DNA of 64,000 nucleotides from positions 30,159,345-30,223,344 of the forward strand of contig NC_058190.1 of the NCBI RefSeq assembly GCF_907165205.1, in the 5' to 3' direction. A program made the position numbers and the translations under genes. Position 1 is the first letter of the stretch, and the number at the start of each line of letters is the position of its first letter. This document shows positions 9,487 to 20,025 of the stretch, piece by piece. A model generated the notes under the pieces. It saw only the letters and a list, made by a program, of their open reading frames with translations. It made no database searches and was not told where the DNA came from. The stretch comes from Coccinella septempunctata. Lineage: Eukaryota; Arthropoda; Insecta; Coleoptera; Coccinellidae.

Positions 9487-9930
9487 ATTGGGTTTCTTGG
9501 TATGGAAAAATACTGCCATCTTTTCCATGTTCAGCTTTATTCGATTCAAATCGCACCACTCAATTACTTGTTTCAAGTAAGTTTGAGCAGATGTAATCAC
9601 TCTTTCTATATTATGATCTATTGCGGTGAAATTTGAATCGTCTGCATACAGAAGAACAAGCAAGTTCTTAAGGAAATCGGGTAGATCATTTATATAAATG
9701 AGAAACAGAAGTGATCCCATTATGCTACCTTGTGGGACTCCACTGTGAGTCCGGACCTCCCCCGAAATGACGAAAGCACCATCCCCATCAATCACCGTTC
9801 TCTGAACTCGATCTTTCAAATATGACTCTATCAGTTTAAGCTGATTGTCTCGAATTCCATAGGCTTCCAGTAAAATGCTATGGTCAACACAGTCAAAAGC
9901 TTTGGAAAAATCTATGAAAACACTCAATGG
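9487..9930 (-). pseudogene. RT core of the CR1-like fragment, with catalytic YADD
   Basis: The minus strand reads SVFIDFSKAFDCVDHSILLE, then RTHSGVPQGSIMGSLLFLIY and LLYADDSNFTA. The order F-x-D-x-x-x-A-F-D, GVPQG and YADD is diagnostic of a reverse transcriptase palm. It ends in HTKKPN where foldback element B interrupts it; the continuation SFPSTVSVNGQ is found next to 7359 and 2570. It begins at 9930, inside the domain, so the element was 5'-truncated. Confidence 0.85.
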
Positions 9931-10160
9931 TATATCTCCATCCTCCGTATATCAACAAGTGTTATGATCTGAATCGTGCTAGACAATTTTCCATCGTCAG
10001 GGCAACTAATTGGAGAACGTTCCAACGAAGAAAAGCAGATGCTGACCATGATTTCGGTCTCATTTGCCCCGTCAGAGCAACATAGCTTCTTCTCCGATGG
10101 AAAAACGTTTGGAATTGACGGACTCTTATTCAATACTGGCAGACGCTACTGAGTACTATA
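9931..10160. repeat. Repeat X, right piece
   Basis: From about 9940 the sequence ATCAACAAGTGTTATGATCT...GAAGAAAAGCAGATGCTG matches 23060-23160. The left end of this copy is at 1660-1689. It is moderately repeated noncoding DNA of unknown type; neither end is defined well enough to class it. Confidence 0.5.
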
Positions 10161-10697
10161 AAAGATTCCTCTTTGGTACTATCGAGTAATACAGAGCGCC
10201 ACCCAGTATGAAACGAGATCCGATTCAATCCCCTCCAGATCGAAATCCAGACGAAGACGATAGCATATGTCCCAAAGATTATAAAGTTAGGTTATCTCTA
10301 TAATCTTTGATATGTCCCATATATCCTCTAATTCTAGTTATTCCCAATTATAGCTTTCCATTTTCATCATTTTTTCCTAATCACTTATAAACCGTTGAAT
10401 ATTTACCCATAGTGTGGTACACTGTTGAAATTGACATCTAACGATGCAAAGATATAGTGATGGATATGTTATTTGAAATAAGAAAATAGTAGGAAGTCGC
10501 AGAGTTCTGAAAATATTTTAGGGAAAGAAAGAAAGTAGGTACATTGTCCAAAATCGCAACGTGCAAAATTTCTGCACAAAATGTTCATTAGTTCTCCATA
10601 AACGTACATGACCTATACTCCATCGCGGTGAATCACATTGAATTGCGAACAAAAATGGTCTATACATAATCTTGCTTCAGTTCTAGAGTTACAGATA
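10161..10697. other. Unassigned spacer with one micro-insertion
   Basis: No gene or clear repeat apart from the micro-palindrome at 10273-10309. The rest is AT-rich and unique within the window. Confidence 0.5.
10273..10309. mobile_element. 37-bp micro-palindrome insertion
   Basis: Starts CAAAGATTATA and ends TATAATCTTTG, with exact 8-bp duplication ATATGTCC at 10265-10272 and 10310-10317. The ends match those of the 1.36-kb THAP-bearing transposon at 18588-19947. There is no interior to speak of. Confidence 0.88.
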
Positions 10698-12682
10698 GTC
10701 CGGGAGGTGGCGTCACTTTTGAACTAGTGATCGATCTTCACACGAATTTTTTAGGATGAGTAGTTCTTCACTTGTACATATGAGGTCCGCGCGTCAGTCA
10801 GTCCAATAGCGGTGGGCGTGGGCGTGGGCGTGGGAGGCGGTGAAACTCGCCGGAAAAATCTCAAAAAAAAGTGATTGATCTGCACGTGAAACTTTGTAAT
10901 AAGGTAAATTATTTATGATTATGAGTGAAAATGGGCGTCAGTCACTTTCCAGTTGGTGGAAAGATCGTCAGTCAGGCGGTTGAAGATGGTCGGAAAAATC
11001 TGAAAATTGACAAGTGACCGATCCTCACTTGAAATATGATTATTTTAATCAAGTTGAACGTAAAAATGGACGTCAGTCACGTTTATAGTGGTGGATTCTG
11101 CGTCAGTCAGGCTTCCAAAGTCAAGGGCAGTGACCAGCTTCCTTTGGCGCGCTGCACCTTTTGCAGTTCGAATAACGCATATTCCACCGGCATCGTGCCG
11201 GCTGACGATTATTTATCGAGTGTACATAACAATTACTTGTTTATACAGGGTGTTTCATCATATAAATAAATAAACTTCATTGATTCTTTTGGACACTTAA
11301 CAAATGTATAGGACAAGTTTTATATTATAACAAATACAAGAGAAAAAAAAATAGCAAATTCAACAAATGGAGTCCTCAGGGAACTCCTCCATACTGTAGT
11401 AACACCTGTTAGTTAAAAGGAACTTAACTTCTCTCTTGAAAGATTTTTCACTCATTGATTTCAAGCGACTGGGCAAATGGTTATATAATTTGATGCCTAT
11501 ATAACTCGGTGAGGAGGTCATATTCAACTGTATGATGCCTGGGGAAGGCTATGGAATCATTGTGTCATGTTTCGTACCCATGAAAATCAGAGCATTTCCT
11601 GTATTTTCCGATGTTCAGGTGGATATGAACAAGACAATTAAGGATGAATTTACAAGGGAAGGGAAGAATACGAAACTAACTGAAAATCGGACGACATGAA
11701 TCACGTTGCCGAAGTTTGAATATAAGCCTTATGACGCTTTTCGGAGAAATGAAAACTCGAAATTGTTGAAATGTTTCCTGATTGTAGGAAACTACAAGGA
11801 AATTGTTCGAAAATTGTGTTCATTCAGAAAATGAAATTCAATTTGGAAACAAAAAAAATCACGGACATCGAAGGTTTTCCGCCATTTTGATATTTTTTTC
11901 GGAGTACTTCATCTTTAATGAATTGTGCACTCAAAAATACTCCGATGTGACCAGAAACCGTTACTTTGAGGTTTATACATAACTGAGCACACTCAATAGA
12001 ATATTGCTCAAATACGACGTTGAACACCTTATTTCTCGCTTATGTGTCGAAAACGGGGTATATGTCATAAGGCAAAAGTGATTCTCCCGGTGTCATTTAC
12101 CCACTATATATGTTTGTCCAGTTTATGATGAAACACCCTGTATAAACAAGTAATTGTTATGTACACTCGATGAATAATCGTCAGCCAGCACGATGCCGGT
12201 GGAATATGCGTCAGTTGAAGGTGCAGCGCGCCAAAGGAAGCTGGTCACTGCCCTTGACTTTGGAAGCCTGACTGACGCAGAATCCACCACTATTAACCTA
12301 CTGACGGCCATTTTTACGTTCAATTTGATTAAAATAATCATTTTTCAAAATTTCAAGTGAAGATCGGTCACTTGTCAATTTTCAGATTTTTCCGACCATC
12401 TTCAACCGCCTGACTGACGATGTTTTCACCATCGGGAAAGTGACTGACGCCCATTTTCACTCATAATCATGAATAATTTACCTTATTACAAAGTTTCACG
12501 TGCAGATCGATCACTTTTTTTTGAGATTTTTCCGGCGAGTTTCAACGCCTCCCACGCCCACGCCCACCACGGTCGCGCTGACTGACTTCCGATTTCGAAT
12601 ACAGTAATAGTGCAACTCTCTAATTAATCACATTTGAGTTGCAGATAAATCACTGATAAAAAAGTGACACCACCTCCCGGAC
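10698..12682. mobile_element. Foldback transposon with ~560-bp arms
   Basis: Inverted arms at 10698-11260 and 12126-12682 begin GTCCGGGAGGTG and carry, in the same order, a GGGCGTGGGCGTGG run, GTGATTGATCTGCACGTGAA, and a GTCAGTCAGGC stretch. TA on both outer sides (10696-10697, 12683-12684) fits a TA target. The arms have diverged by point changes and small indels. The ~860-bp middle holds the 3' end of a CR1/Jockey-type retrotransposon and no transposase, so it was moved by an enzyme supplied elsewhere. Confidence 0.78.
11368..11620 (-). pseudogene. Retrotransposon RT C-terminal fragment inside the foldback element
   Basis: The minus strand from about 11530 reads MTSSPSYIGIKLYNHLPSRL, then KSMSEKSFKREVKFLL and CYYSMEEF, followed by a stop. 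The I-K-L-Y-N-x-L-P and F-K-x-x-V-K-x-x-L-L patterns are those of the far C-terminus of CR1/Jockey-group ORF2 proteins. Upstream (to about 11620) the similarity continues with stops. It is a 5'-truncated copy in the element's centre. Confidence 0.7.
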
Positions 12683-12684
12683 TA

Positions 12685-13320
12685 AGAGTCTGTGAAAGTA
12701 ATTAATCGTATTTTTTAGATTATTTGGAAAAATATATTATCACTAAAGACACTAGTATTTTCTCACAGTATTGTGAGTAGCATGGATGGAAGACCTTAGA
12801 AAAGAACCAATGTATTGGAATTAGGATATATGGCGTTCACGTGAAAGTCTCTATATCAAGTCTTAACTCCTAGTAACTCTGCAACACCAGTTTATGATTT
12901 TCTCAGAAATATTGTTTATTTTTTTGAACAAAAACTATTGGTTGATCGAAATAATAAGATCAAATGATCAAATTTGCTGCAAAAATGATGGGAATTCCAA
13001 GCAGTTTTCATTTCAGAAGTAAGCAGTGGCATACCATTTTTTCTTTCAAAGATAATCAAATCAAAGCCCATAAGGTAGCTATATACTGGTAAAATAATTA
13101 ACTACATTGTTTGTACACATTGAACTTCTTTAGTTCAATGTTTGTACATCAGAATTATCATCTTGATCCCAGCAAACATGAATTGCCGGATGCCGGCCCA
13201 AAGACGTCATTCTACAGGAATGCAAGCCTGCGGCGCTGGGCCCTCGGCATCGTAAAATAAACACCAGTGAATTATTTGTTTTTCATGTTTTAGAGGTTTT
13301 TGGTCCCGATCATAGACCTT
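12685..13320. other. Spacer with one micro-insertion
   Basis: Unique AT-rich DNA with no gene seen. Around 13170-13255 there is a GC-richer stretch (GCCGGATGCCGGCCCA) of unknown nature. The micro-palindrome at 13118-13140 is the only defined feature. Confidence 0.5.
13118..13140. mobile_element. 23-bp micro-palindrome insertion
   Basis: CATTGAACT and AGTTCAATG arms with a 5-base centre. Exact 8-bp duplication TTTGTACA at 13110-13117 and 13141-13148. The same arms recur at 55317-55338 and 41639-41675, so this is a family distinct from the CAAAGATT group. Confidence 0.9.
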
Positions 13321-13447
13321 CTGTCTGTTCCGATATTCCTGAACAGTACTGTCAGTATTTCAGAGACGATGCCTATTGGCCCAGTCGTTCGAGTTCTATT
13401 GTTATTCGATTGCTGGCCAGTAAAACCAGCAATATCGGAACAGGCCC
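13321..13447 (+). mobile_element. 127-bp MITE (family M1), copy 3
   Basis: Same unit as at 2315 with one terminal change (CTGTCTGTTCCG). It ends CAATATCGGAACAGGCCC. Flanks CTT and CTA do not match exactly, so the 3-bp duplication seen for two other copies is not confirmed here. Confidence 0.8.
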
Positions 13448-13579
13448 CTAATAATACATGGAAAGGCCTTCACGTGGTTTTCCGTTTTCCCAGCGATATA
13501 TCTCTGGGTTTTCCCGTTCACCGCATCGAGGAATACCCACGAGAGAGAGGGGGGTGGTAGAAATGAGAGATAACAGTAG

Positions 13580-14214
13580 CAGTAGCGTACCGTAGGGGGG
13601 GGCGGTGGGGCGGTCCGCCCCAGGCCCCGCACCAGCATAGGCCCCCAAATGATGGGCAAAAAAAACCAAACATATTTTAAAAAAAAATTTAAATAACTTA
13701 TCAGGCCCCATGACGGCAAAGACCTCCACATTATACAAATGGTTAGTTAGTTATTGTTCCGTCAACATTCAAAATACATGTCAATTTTGACGAATTAATC
13801 CAACAATTTTCAGAAGTCAAGTCTCGCAAAAAAACATTTTAATATGTTCTTTGTTTTTACTATTCATTTAAATTTGTATGTCTTGTTTTCACTCGTTACT
13901 GTACAACATATAACTATGTAATTTCAGAGTAAAATATATTATGTAATTTTAAAATTAAAAATCATTATAAACATACCTATTTATGTCTGTTGTCTGCTAC
14001 CTTCATTGTGCTTGATAGTAATTTATATTTGTTATCGAAACTGTTTGAGTGACAGTGAAAAGACTTATTAGTGTTACTATGTGGGGTGTTCATCACGATG
14101 CATTAAAACTAACCTTCAAAAAATTTTGAGGAAAAGTTTCATCTTTAAATATATTCTATAGGGCCCCCTCATCAAAAGCCGCCCCAGGCCCCGAACTATG
14201 TCGGTACGCCACTG
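13580..14214. mobile_element. hAT element 1 (635 bp, non-autonomous)
   Basis: Ends are CAGTAGCGTACCGTAGG and the complement of CAGTGGCGTACCGACATAG. The exact 8-bp target duplication is AACAGTAG at 13572-13579 and 14215-14222. Both ends carry GCCCCAGGCCCCG. The interior is AT-rich with no transposase. CAGNGGCG ends and 8-bp duplications are those of the hAT superfamily; ends of the same type bound elements at 20026 and 38238. Confidence 0.88.
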
Positions 14215-14222
14215 AACAGTAG

Positions 14223-15670
14223 TCGTCAAGCTGGTAGCTGGTAGAAAATAAATCAACGTTGCCGCTTCAACCAAATTATGGAGTAAACTCGGGAATTCTA
14301 CCAGTCCGCTGATCCTCCATGTTGCATTTTTGGGTGGTTGTCGGTAGATTTATAGACTTTCTATTAATTTGAAGCAATTTTTGTACTGAAATCAGAGACA
14401 ACAACAGAGGTTTTCTCTGACTGAAATCAACTTCGAAAATGTTATCAAATCAACTATTTTTATCTCGTACTTGAAACTTTCAAGTGCTGATAAAATAATA
14501 GATTCCGTATGTATAAGAAAAATACTACCTGAAAATTTTTTTTCAGATTTTTATTAATGTGAAAAACTTGAGAGTTGTGTAAAACAACATTATTATCTCA
14601 TTCGCCAGGGTCTGATTTTATATACACTGAAATTACTCGTGATTTGGGAAGATAAAAGGACCCCTGCTTTGCGTTCTGGCTGCACAGAGAAAAATTAATC
14701 GTTAAAGTGATTTTTTTTAACATTTCACCTTCCTTGAGCAAAAACATGTGTGGTATAGAGAAAAGGGCAATAATTTTAAGTATGTTTATTGATATACTTT
14801 CACAAATAATATGAAATTTCCTGCTGGGGAAATATTTATATGATGATTAATCATTCACAATTTTTTTTTCAATTATTTTGATAGGTTCTCCATCAGGTGG
14901 CTTAGTTGCTCTTCTCTGGCACTCCTGGCAGTAATATTTTACTTCTCCTGTTTCTTCATCGTGTGGCCTTCCACATTATTATTTCCAAAAATAAATGACT
15001 TTCGCTTTATTAGCACTGTAGCAGTCGATTCTAAAAACCTAGTTTTCTGCTAAAATTGCTTGTGGGGAGAATGAAATATCGATTGAAAACACAGTAGTTG
15101 AACAGTAAACAATAAACATATGATTTTGACATTTTCTACCATATGTCCATCTCTTTCTAACGTACTACTCGTGAAGTGACCTCTCTCTCTCTCAGGGCCT
15201 GTTCATATTTTATTAGGTCTATGGTCCCGATGCGTTCGGTTGGCTTGTGGCCTGTGGTCCCTGTGGAGGATAGCACCAAAGAGTATCAACTCTTGTTGAT
15301 ACTCTTTGATAGCACAGCCATTTGTCGAAGAATGTATCAAACGCGAGAAGAAGTGTTTAGGTAACGAGGTAACGTAACGTAAGTGCCTTCAGCATAATTA
15401 AAAAAAAAGTTGAGAACGATGATCATATTAAAATGGTGTCGATTTCCGCCTTTTTTACATTGAGTAAAGAGTAAAAAATGATTTTTAATGTAAGTAGTCA
15501 CTCACATGATGAAAGAAGAGTGGGGTTCTGAAAATTAGATGTTTTGGGCTTATGAAAAATTTTTAAGTACTCAGTTTGAAAGTCAATGTTCACTTTTGTG
15601 TACTTCTCAGTCTTCAAAGTTTGTCTTACTATAAATTAATTGTTTTAGTGAAGCTACATTTGGCTTATCT
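14223..15670. other. Gene-poor stretch, one micro-insertion
   Basis: Mostly unique sequence. On the minus strand at about 14865-14975 one frame reads RPHDEETGEVKYYCQECQRR, a Cys-x2-Cys-containing stretch of about 40 codons that may be the end of an exon or a transposase remnant; I cannot assign it. The micro-palindrome at 15277-15307 is the other feature. Confidence 0.4.
15277..15307. mobile_element. 31-bp micro-palindrome insertion
   Basis: CAAAGAGTATCAAC and its complement around TCTT. Exact 8-bp duplication GATAGCAC at 15269-15276 and 15308-15315 (the last base of the palindrome can be counted with the duplication, so the right end is uncertain by one). Confidence 0.85.
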
Positions 15671-16021
15671 TCGCCTTGGACGTGAATGGGTCTAATCCAC
15701 TCAATATAAATTTCGAGTGAAACACATTTGAACTTTTTTTCGCTCTAGAAAATCATTAACGCCTAGCTCACGACTAGAACTATAGAATTCAAGTCAATTT
15801 TAGCTACTACTGAATATTTCAAATCAGTCCTGTAGAAAACGGTAGTGGAACGGTCCAAGCCGCTAGTTTCTATCTTTTAGCAATTTTGTTAACTCAACGA
15901 ATAAGCTACAAATCGATGGAATGTATTCACTACTAAAAAATTTGAGCTTTTTTGAAGTTGTCTACAGTTCTAACTCAGAAAACCTAAAATTGTGGATTAG
16001 ACCCATTCACGTCCAAGGCGA
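15671..16021. mobile_element. MITE-like element, 351 bp, 30-bp inverted ends
   Basis: TCGCCTTGGACGTGAATGGG...TCCAC at the left is repeated inverted at the right end with perfect match over about 30 bases. There is no ORF. A target duplication could not be made out. The internal sequence is partly self-complementary. Confidence 0.6.
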
Positions 16022-16189
16022 CATTATGAAGAAATAATAATTATCTGTTTAAGCCATTTCTATAAAAAAACAGATCATCTTCATAATAGTAATATAATAA
16101 CCATCAATTCACCATGAAGTATAATTTTAATATTCTCTGGCCAAATTTCACAGAGTGATTCTACGGTCATTTTGCAACTAAAGATCCTA

Positions 16190-16408
16190 TAGAGTGTGGT
16201 CCAATACTCTTCCGTTGTAAGGTTATTCAAGATTCTAATATTTTTATCTTATTCAAAATTCATTGTAAACCATAGAAAAGATTTCGATTATGATTTTGCT
16301 TTTCAAAATATGCCTCGGCTTGAGTGATACAACTTGTAAAACGTTACAAAATATTATAGAATCTTGAATAACTTTGAATCGGAAAATAATCGGATCATAC
16401 TCGAGAGG
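16190..16408. repeat. Palindromic MITE-like repeat
   Basis: Arms of roughly 55 bp: GTTATTCAAGATTCTAATAT at the left and its near complement at the right, extending outward with weaker matching (CCAATACTCTTCCGTTGTAA against a diverged partner). No ORF and no clear duplication. Confidence 0.5.
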
Positions 16409-16689
16409 AACCTTTTTTGTTACAAATTTCCTGTGAAAGCACTCAATTCAAAGGCAACGGGCCTTAAAAATATGTTTGAAGAATCAGTATAAATTAGAAA
16501 GCGGGCCATTGAATATCACTTCAATAAGCCTTTAGTTGGGCCATTGAGGCATTCAGTTATCGTGCCAGCATCGGTGTTCCGGAAGGCCTCCTGCAACGTG
16601 ATGAACGGCAAACTGAGGGCTCACAAGAGAAGGCCGGCTGCCGAGACACGAGGGATAGCCGGCCCAATGTAGTTGTACATTTAAGGACC

Positions 16690-17717
16690 ATTGATACCAT
16701 TTGCCGGCATTTTATATTTCGCCTTTGATGGGCGAAGATTCAGATTCAGATTTGATGGAGGCTTGTTTAACCTGAAGCGCCTCAGAGCAAAAACCCGTTC
16801 TAAGGTTATCAGGGAACTTCAATATGCAGACGACTGCGCACTTATCGCTGGCAGCCCAGAGGATCTACAGATAATGCTGGACACATATAAACATATATAA
16901 GAAGCTTTAGGCCTTAGACTCAATATCGATAAAACCAAAATCCTGATAAGTCCCCCAGAAAGCCTTCGAACACATATCAGCCTGGAAAATGAAACTCTAG
17001 AACAGGCGGAGCAGTTCAAATACTTGGGAAGCTTCATAAATACTAGGGCTAACATAGACACGGAAATACACAACCGTATCAATTCGGCATCACGGCTATT
17101 CTGGAAGGTAAAGGACAGAGTGTTTCAAAATTACGATCCAATCTGAACACCAACAGAGCTGTTTACAAAGCTGTCGTCCTCCCAACGCTTCTTTACGGAA
17201 GCGAAAGCTGGACGCCCTACAGGCGACATATTGAACAGCTCGAATAAACGCAACAACGTCATATAAGACAGATAATGAGATAATGCACATCAGATGGTTC
17301 AACAAAGTTTCGAATGCAGAAGTCTTGCAACGCGCGAGTTGTACAATTGAGACTCAAGTAACGAGGGCCCGACTCAGATGGAGCCGCCACATTCTGAGGA
17401 TGCAAGACACAAGACTCCCCAAAATAGCTCTGTATGGCGAATTGACAGAGGGAGCCCAGAAACCAGGAGGCCAGTATAAGCGGTTTAAGGATACACTACA
17501 ACAATCCCTAAAATCAGTTAATGCCAATCATAACTGGGAACAACTAGCGTTAGACAGGTTACAGTGGAGGTCTTTGGTACACAGTTATAATGGAGACTCG
17601 AGAAGGATACAGCGGCGGCCAGATGTGGTTGGTGACTATCCATGCCCGGAGTGTGGAAGGATCTGTAGGTCACGGTTGGGTCTCTTCAATCACAGGAGGG
17701 CACACAGTCGCAATTAG
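16690..17717 (+). pseudogene. Decayed non-LTR retrotransposon RT with C-terminal zinc finger
   Basis: Three frames together read the 3' half of an RT: RLRAKTRSKVIRELQYADDC (catalytic YADD), LNIDKTKILISPPES, then QAEQFKYLGSFINTRANIDT. From 17283 comes an open 144-codon tail with TRARLRWSRHILRMQDTRLP and KRFKDTLQQSLKSV, ending in a C2H2 finger (CPECGRIC...HRRAH, C-x2-C-x12-H-x3-H). This C-terminus is typical of RTE/L2-like elements in invertebrates. At least two stops (about 16899 and 17144) and frameshifts inactivate it. A short (AATG)n tail follows at about 17774-17800. Confidence 0.8.
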
Positions 17718-17799
17718 CCCTGTTCTTTTTTTATGTCTATTTGTAGGTTTATTCTTGGTAACGGGATACAGCAATGAATGAATGAAATGAAATGGATGG

Positions 17800-18587
17800 G
17801 CCGCAAGAATCATGTTTGCTGGGATTTATTGAAGACGTGTAGCAATTTTCATAGAGATATTTACAAAGGTGGCTATAAAAAATTGTCGAAATTTTATCAC
17901 GCTGTATCTCAAACATCGAGACGTTTACGTCATTCATTCATTCGTTTTTTTAAATCGAGTCCCGGAATCGCCACCTTTTCGGCTAAACTCTTCCCGTTTA
18001 CCTTCACCCACTCGATTCTATTCAGAAAACTAACTGTCCTGCAGAAACAGTTGTCCTGCAGAGACAGTTTTCTCTGCAGTACTGCAATCCGTCGTTCCGT
18101 CGATACATCCTTGTTCGGCAGCGCCGAAAGGCATCGCGATGTTTTCGAGCGACGGCAGGGACGTATTCAGGGGACTCGGACGTTACAATGTGAAAATGTT
18201 TGCAGTATATAGAGGATTAAATCGTCCAAGCCACTTCGTCGAGAATTATTCTGAAATATTATTTTTGAAAAACGTCGAAAATAATAATGAAATCAAGTAT
18301 TATAGACAGTAAGAATAAAAAAATTTTCACTGAAAAAACAATTAAATTAAAACACACGGTGCAGTGACATAAATACGTCTTTAAACAATTCTATTTATGA
18401 AAAGTCTTCACGTAAAAATCACAACAGTAAATCATGGACTAGTGAGTGCATTTTTTGAATGGAGATCGACAAGGTGATACCTTAAACTTGAATCCACCTA
18501 GAGAAATTGTGGTATGGTGACAATATTACAATTTTATTAACGAGTGGAAGTAGTGGAAGTAAGGTTTTTTGTACTTATACACCCTAC
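17800..18587. other. Unassigned stretch with a GC-richer core
   Basis: Positions 17940-18220 are richer in CG than the surroundings and hold a short direct repeat (ACTGTCCTGCAGA, then GTTGTCCTGCAGA). A 144-codon ORF crosses it but looks like nothing known. It could be a promoter or 5' exon; nothing decisive is visible. Confidence 0.3.
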
Positions 18588-18781
18588 CAAAGATTATAGA
18601 GTAGAAAGATAGGAAACGAAGCGACTAGAGTGATGCGAGCGCCATCTGTGTTTCAAATGTGTTTTTAAGGCCCTAAGACTGGTTAAAATTTTAATTCGAG
18701 GGACATATGAAATTTTGCGAGATGTCAGAGTCATATGGCCATTTTGATCAAACAGGTTTTGAATGTTTTGATTCTCGTATC

Positions 18782-18791
18782 CATAGACAAC
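18782..18791. mobile_element. 10-bp one-armed insertion
   Basis: CATAGACAAC is flanked by exact 8-bp copies of CTCGTATC (18774-18781, 18792-18799). CATAGAC is the arm of the double insertion at 286-366, here without its partner arm. The duplication is the main support; being so short, the insert itself proves little. Confidence 0.65.
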
Positions 18792-18898
18792 CTCGTATCG
18801 CCTTTTGTTTTTCAAGCCCGTTCTAGTTGCTGATTATTGAAATTTGTGTCTAATTTCTTGGCGAAAACCTCAAAATATCGTTCGAAAATTATTGTATA

Positions 18899-19170
18899 GT
18901 GAAGAACTGTGGATCAAATAAAAAGAATTTTACTAAGGAAAATGGGAATGTAAGTATTAAAACTGGTAACATGTGACTCGGTCATTCATTGATTTTTACT
19001 TTCAGTGCTACGAAGTGGATAAAATTTTCAGGGCGTAGAGGCCTGCAAACACTACTGACTACACCATGTGCAATGAACATTTTACTGCAAGTCGATTGAG
19101 AACTGTTCATCCACGTAAATTGTTGTATGCAGGAAGCATCCCTCGCATGAAGGGCTCATTTAGGGGAAAT
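18899..19170 (+). pseudogene. THAP-domain remnant in the transposon
   Basis: A first piece, VKNCGSNKKNFTKENGN, ends at a GTAAGT donor (18950). A second piece after TTTACTTTCAG (19006) reads, with one stop, CNEHFTASRLRTVHPRKLLY then AGSIP. C-x2-H-F and the trailing L...A-x-I/V-P are the second half of the C2CH THAP DNA-binding finger, as in P-element and THAP-hAT transposases. The middle of the domain is missing or decayed. Confidence 0.6.
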
Positions 19171-20025
19171 TATGACTTTTATACGTCCATTCAAAGATTC
19201 TCAATTGCCTTCAATATATTCAGAAATGCATAAGTTGTATGGATTTCGATTTGGGAATCGGGTGATTGTCAAATTGTCGTTTGGAAAGTCAAAGTTTTAT
19301 GAAACCTTCTGTGAGTGTTTTATTCATTCGTCAATCAATTTGTATATTGTGCCATAAAGAGACCATACCATGAAGAAATCATAAAAAAGCATGAAGAAAT
19401 TATACTGACGGGCTTGAATACAGGTCTTGTATACCTCTGTAAGGTTTTTTCAATTGTGGTTCTGAAAATTTTGTTAATAATATGTAAGTAACGGAAATGT
19501 GTATCCTATGACGGTAAATTGAATATTCGTTCATATCAATTTCTAATATAAATTGTACAAATTCAATTTGTAAATTTTTTATAGATTGCAAATAAATTTA
19601 TCACATCCAACAGAGTATTCCATTGATACCAATCGATTCCAAACAATGTTCAGATGAAAACTAACATCCTGGTTACAAAACAAAACCATCTTCTTGTTTT
19701 ATCGCTCAGGATGTTTGTTTTCCGATCTCAACAAGGTCAATATTGAAAATCAATACAAGGAATAGAATTCGAATTTCGCGCCCCTCAATTATAAAACAGA
19801 AAACTGTTATTAAACAGTTTTTCTGTATTGATAATACGTTTTCAGCGCCATCTCATTGTCAAATGTATTTTCACTGGTCAAAATGTAGTCGGTTTTCAGT
19901 ACTAGCGATATGAGGGCGTTTCCTATCTTTCTACTCTATAATCTTTGCACCCTACTAAATTATGACTTATTAAACCACCCATAATACTAGCGGTGAATTT
20001 CCATGAACAGAACAGTCAAAGATGT

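Larger units (their letters stand above)
1690..9930 (-). mobile_element. CR1/Jockey-type non-LTR retrotransposon fragment, split by three insertions
   Basis: A 5'-truncated reverse transcriptase reads on the minus strand in three separated pieces: 9930-9487, 2570-2445 and 2311-1784. They join in one frame if three inserts and their duplications are removed: a foldback element (7371-9486, ATT on both sides), a Jockey-like element (2571-7347, 11-bp duplication) and a 127-bp MITE (2315-2441, AGA on both sides). The 3' end is a microsatellite tail of TAGTAA/ATTACT units at 1688-1712, as CR1-group elements often have. It begins inside the RT domain near the FIDFSKAFD motif, so it was 5'-truncated when inserted. 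A stop or frameshift outside the joins was not seen by eye. Confidence 0.8.
18588..19947. mobile_element. 1.36-kb THAP-bearing TIR transposon (parent-type of micro-insertions)
   Basis: Perfect 31-bp inverted ends begin CAAAGATTATAGAGTAGAAA and finish GATAGGAAACG. Exact 8-bp duplication CACCCTAC at 18580-18587 and 19948-19955. The interior has a broken THAP zinc-finger frame and a 3' region (19612-19830) that recurs inverted at 32330-32520, next to a DUF4371/hAT-type transposase remnant. An 8-bp duplication with a THAP domain fits either the P superfamily or a THAP-bearing hAT lineage. A 10-bp insertion lies inside it at 18782-18791. Confidence 0.85.

Noticed and set aside
11036..11273. ORFs of 60-80 codons repeated at 12123-12341
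   Set aside because: They are mirror copies in the two arms of the foldback element at 10698-12682.
13402..13738. Two overlapping ~100-codon minus-strand ORFs
   Set aside because: They read across MITE M1 copy 3 and the end of hAT element 1, with low-complexity proline runs; not a gene.
16505..16550. GGGCCATTGA repeated on both sides of a 25-base segment
   Set aside because: It is a direct repeat without a palindromic insert; could be chance or a small duplication.
17778..18212. 144-codon plus-strand ORF in GC-richer DNA
   Set aside because: It has no recognisable domain, no clear start context, and overlaps a retrotransposon tail; noted only as unassigned sequence.
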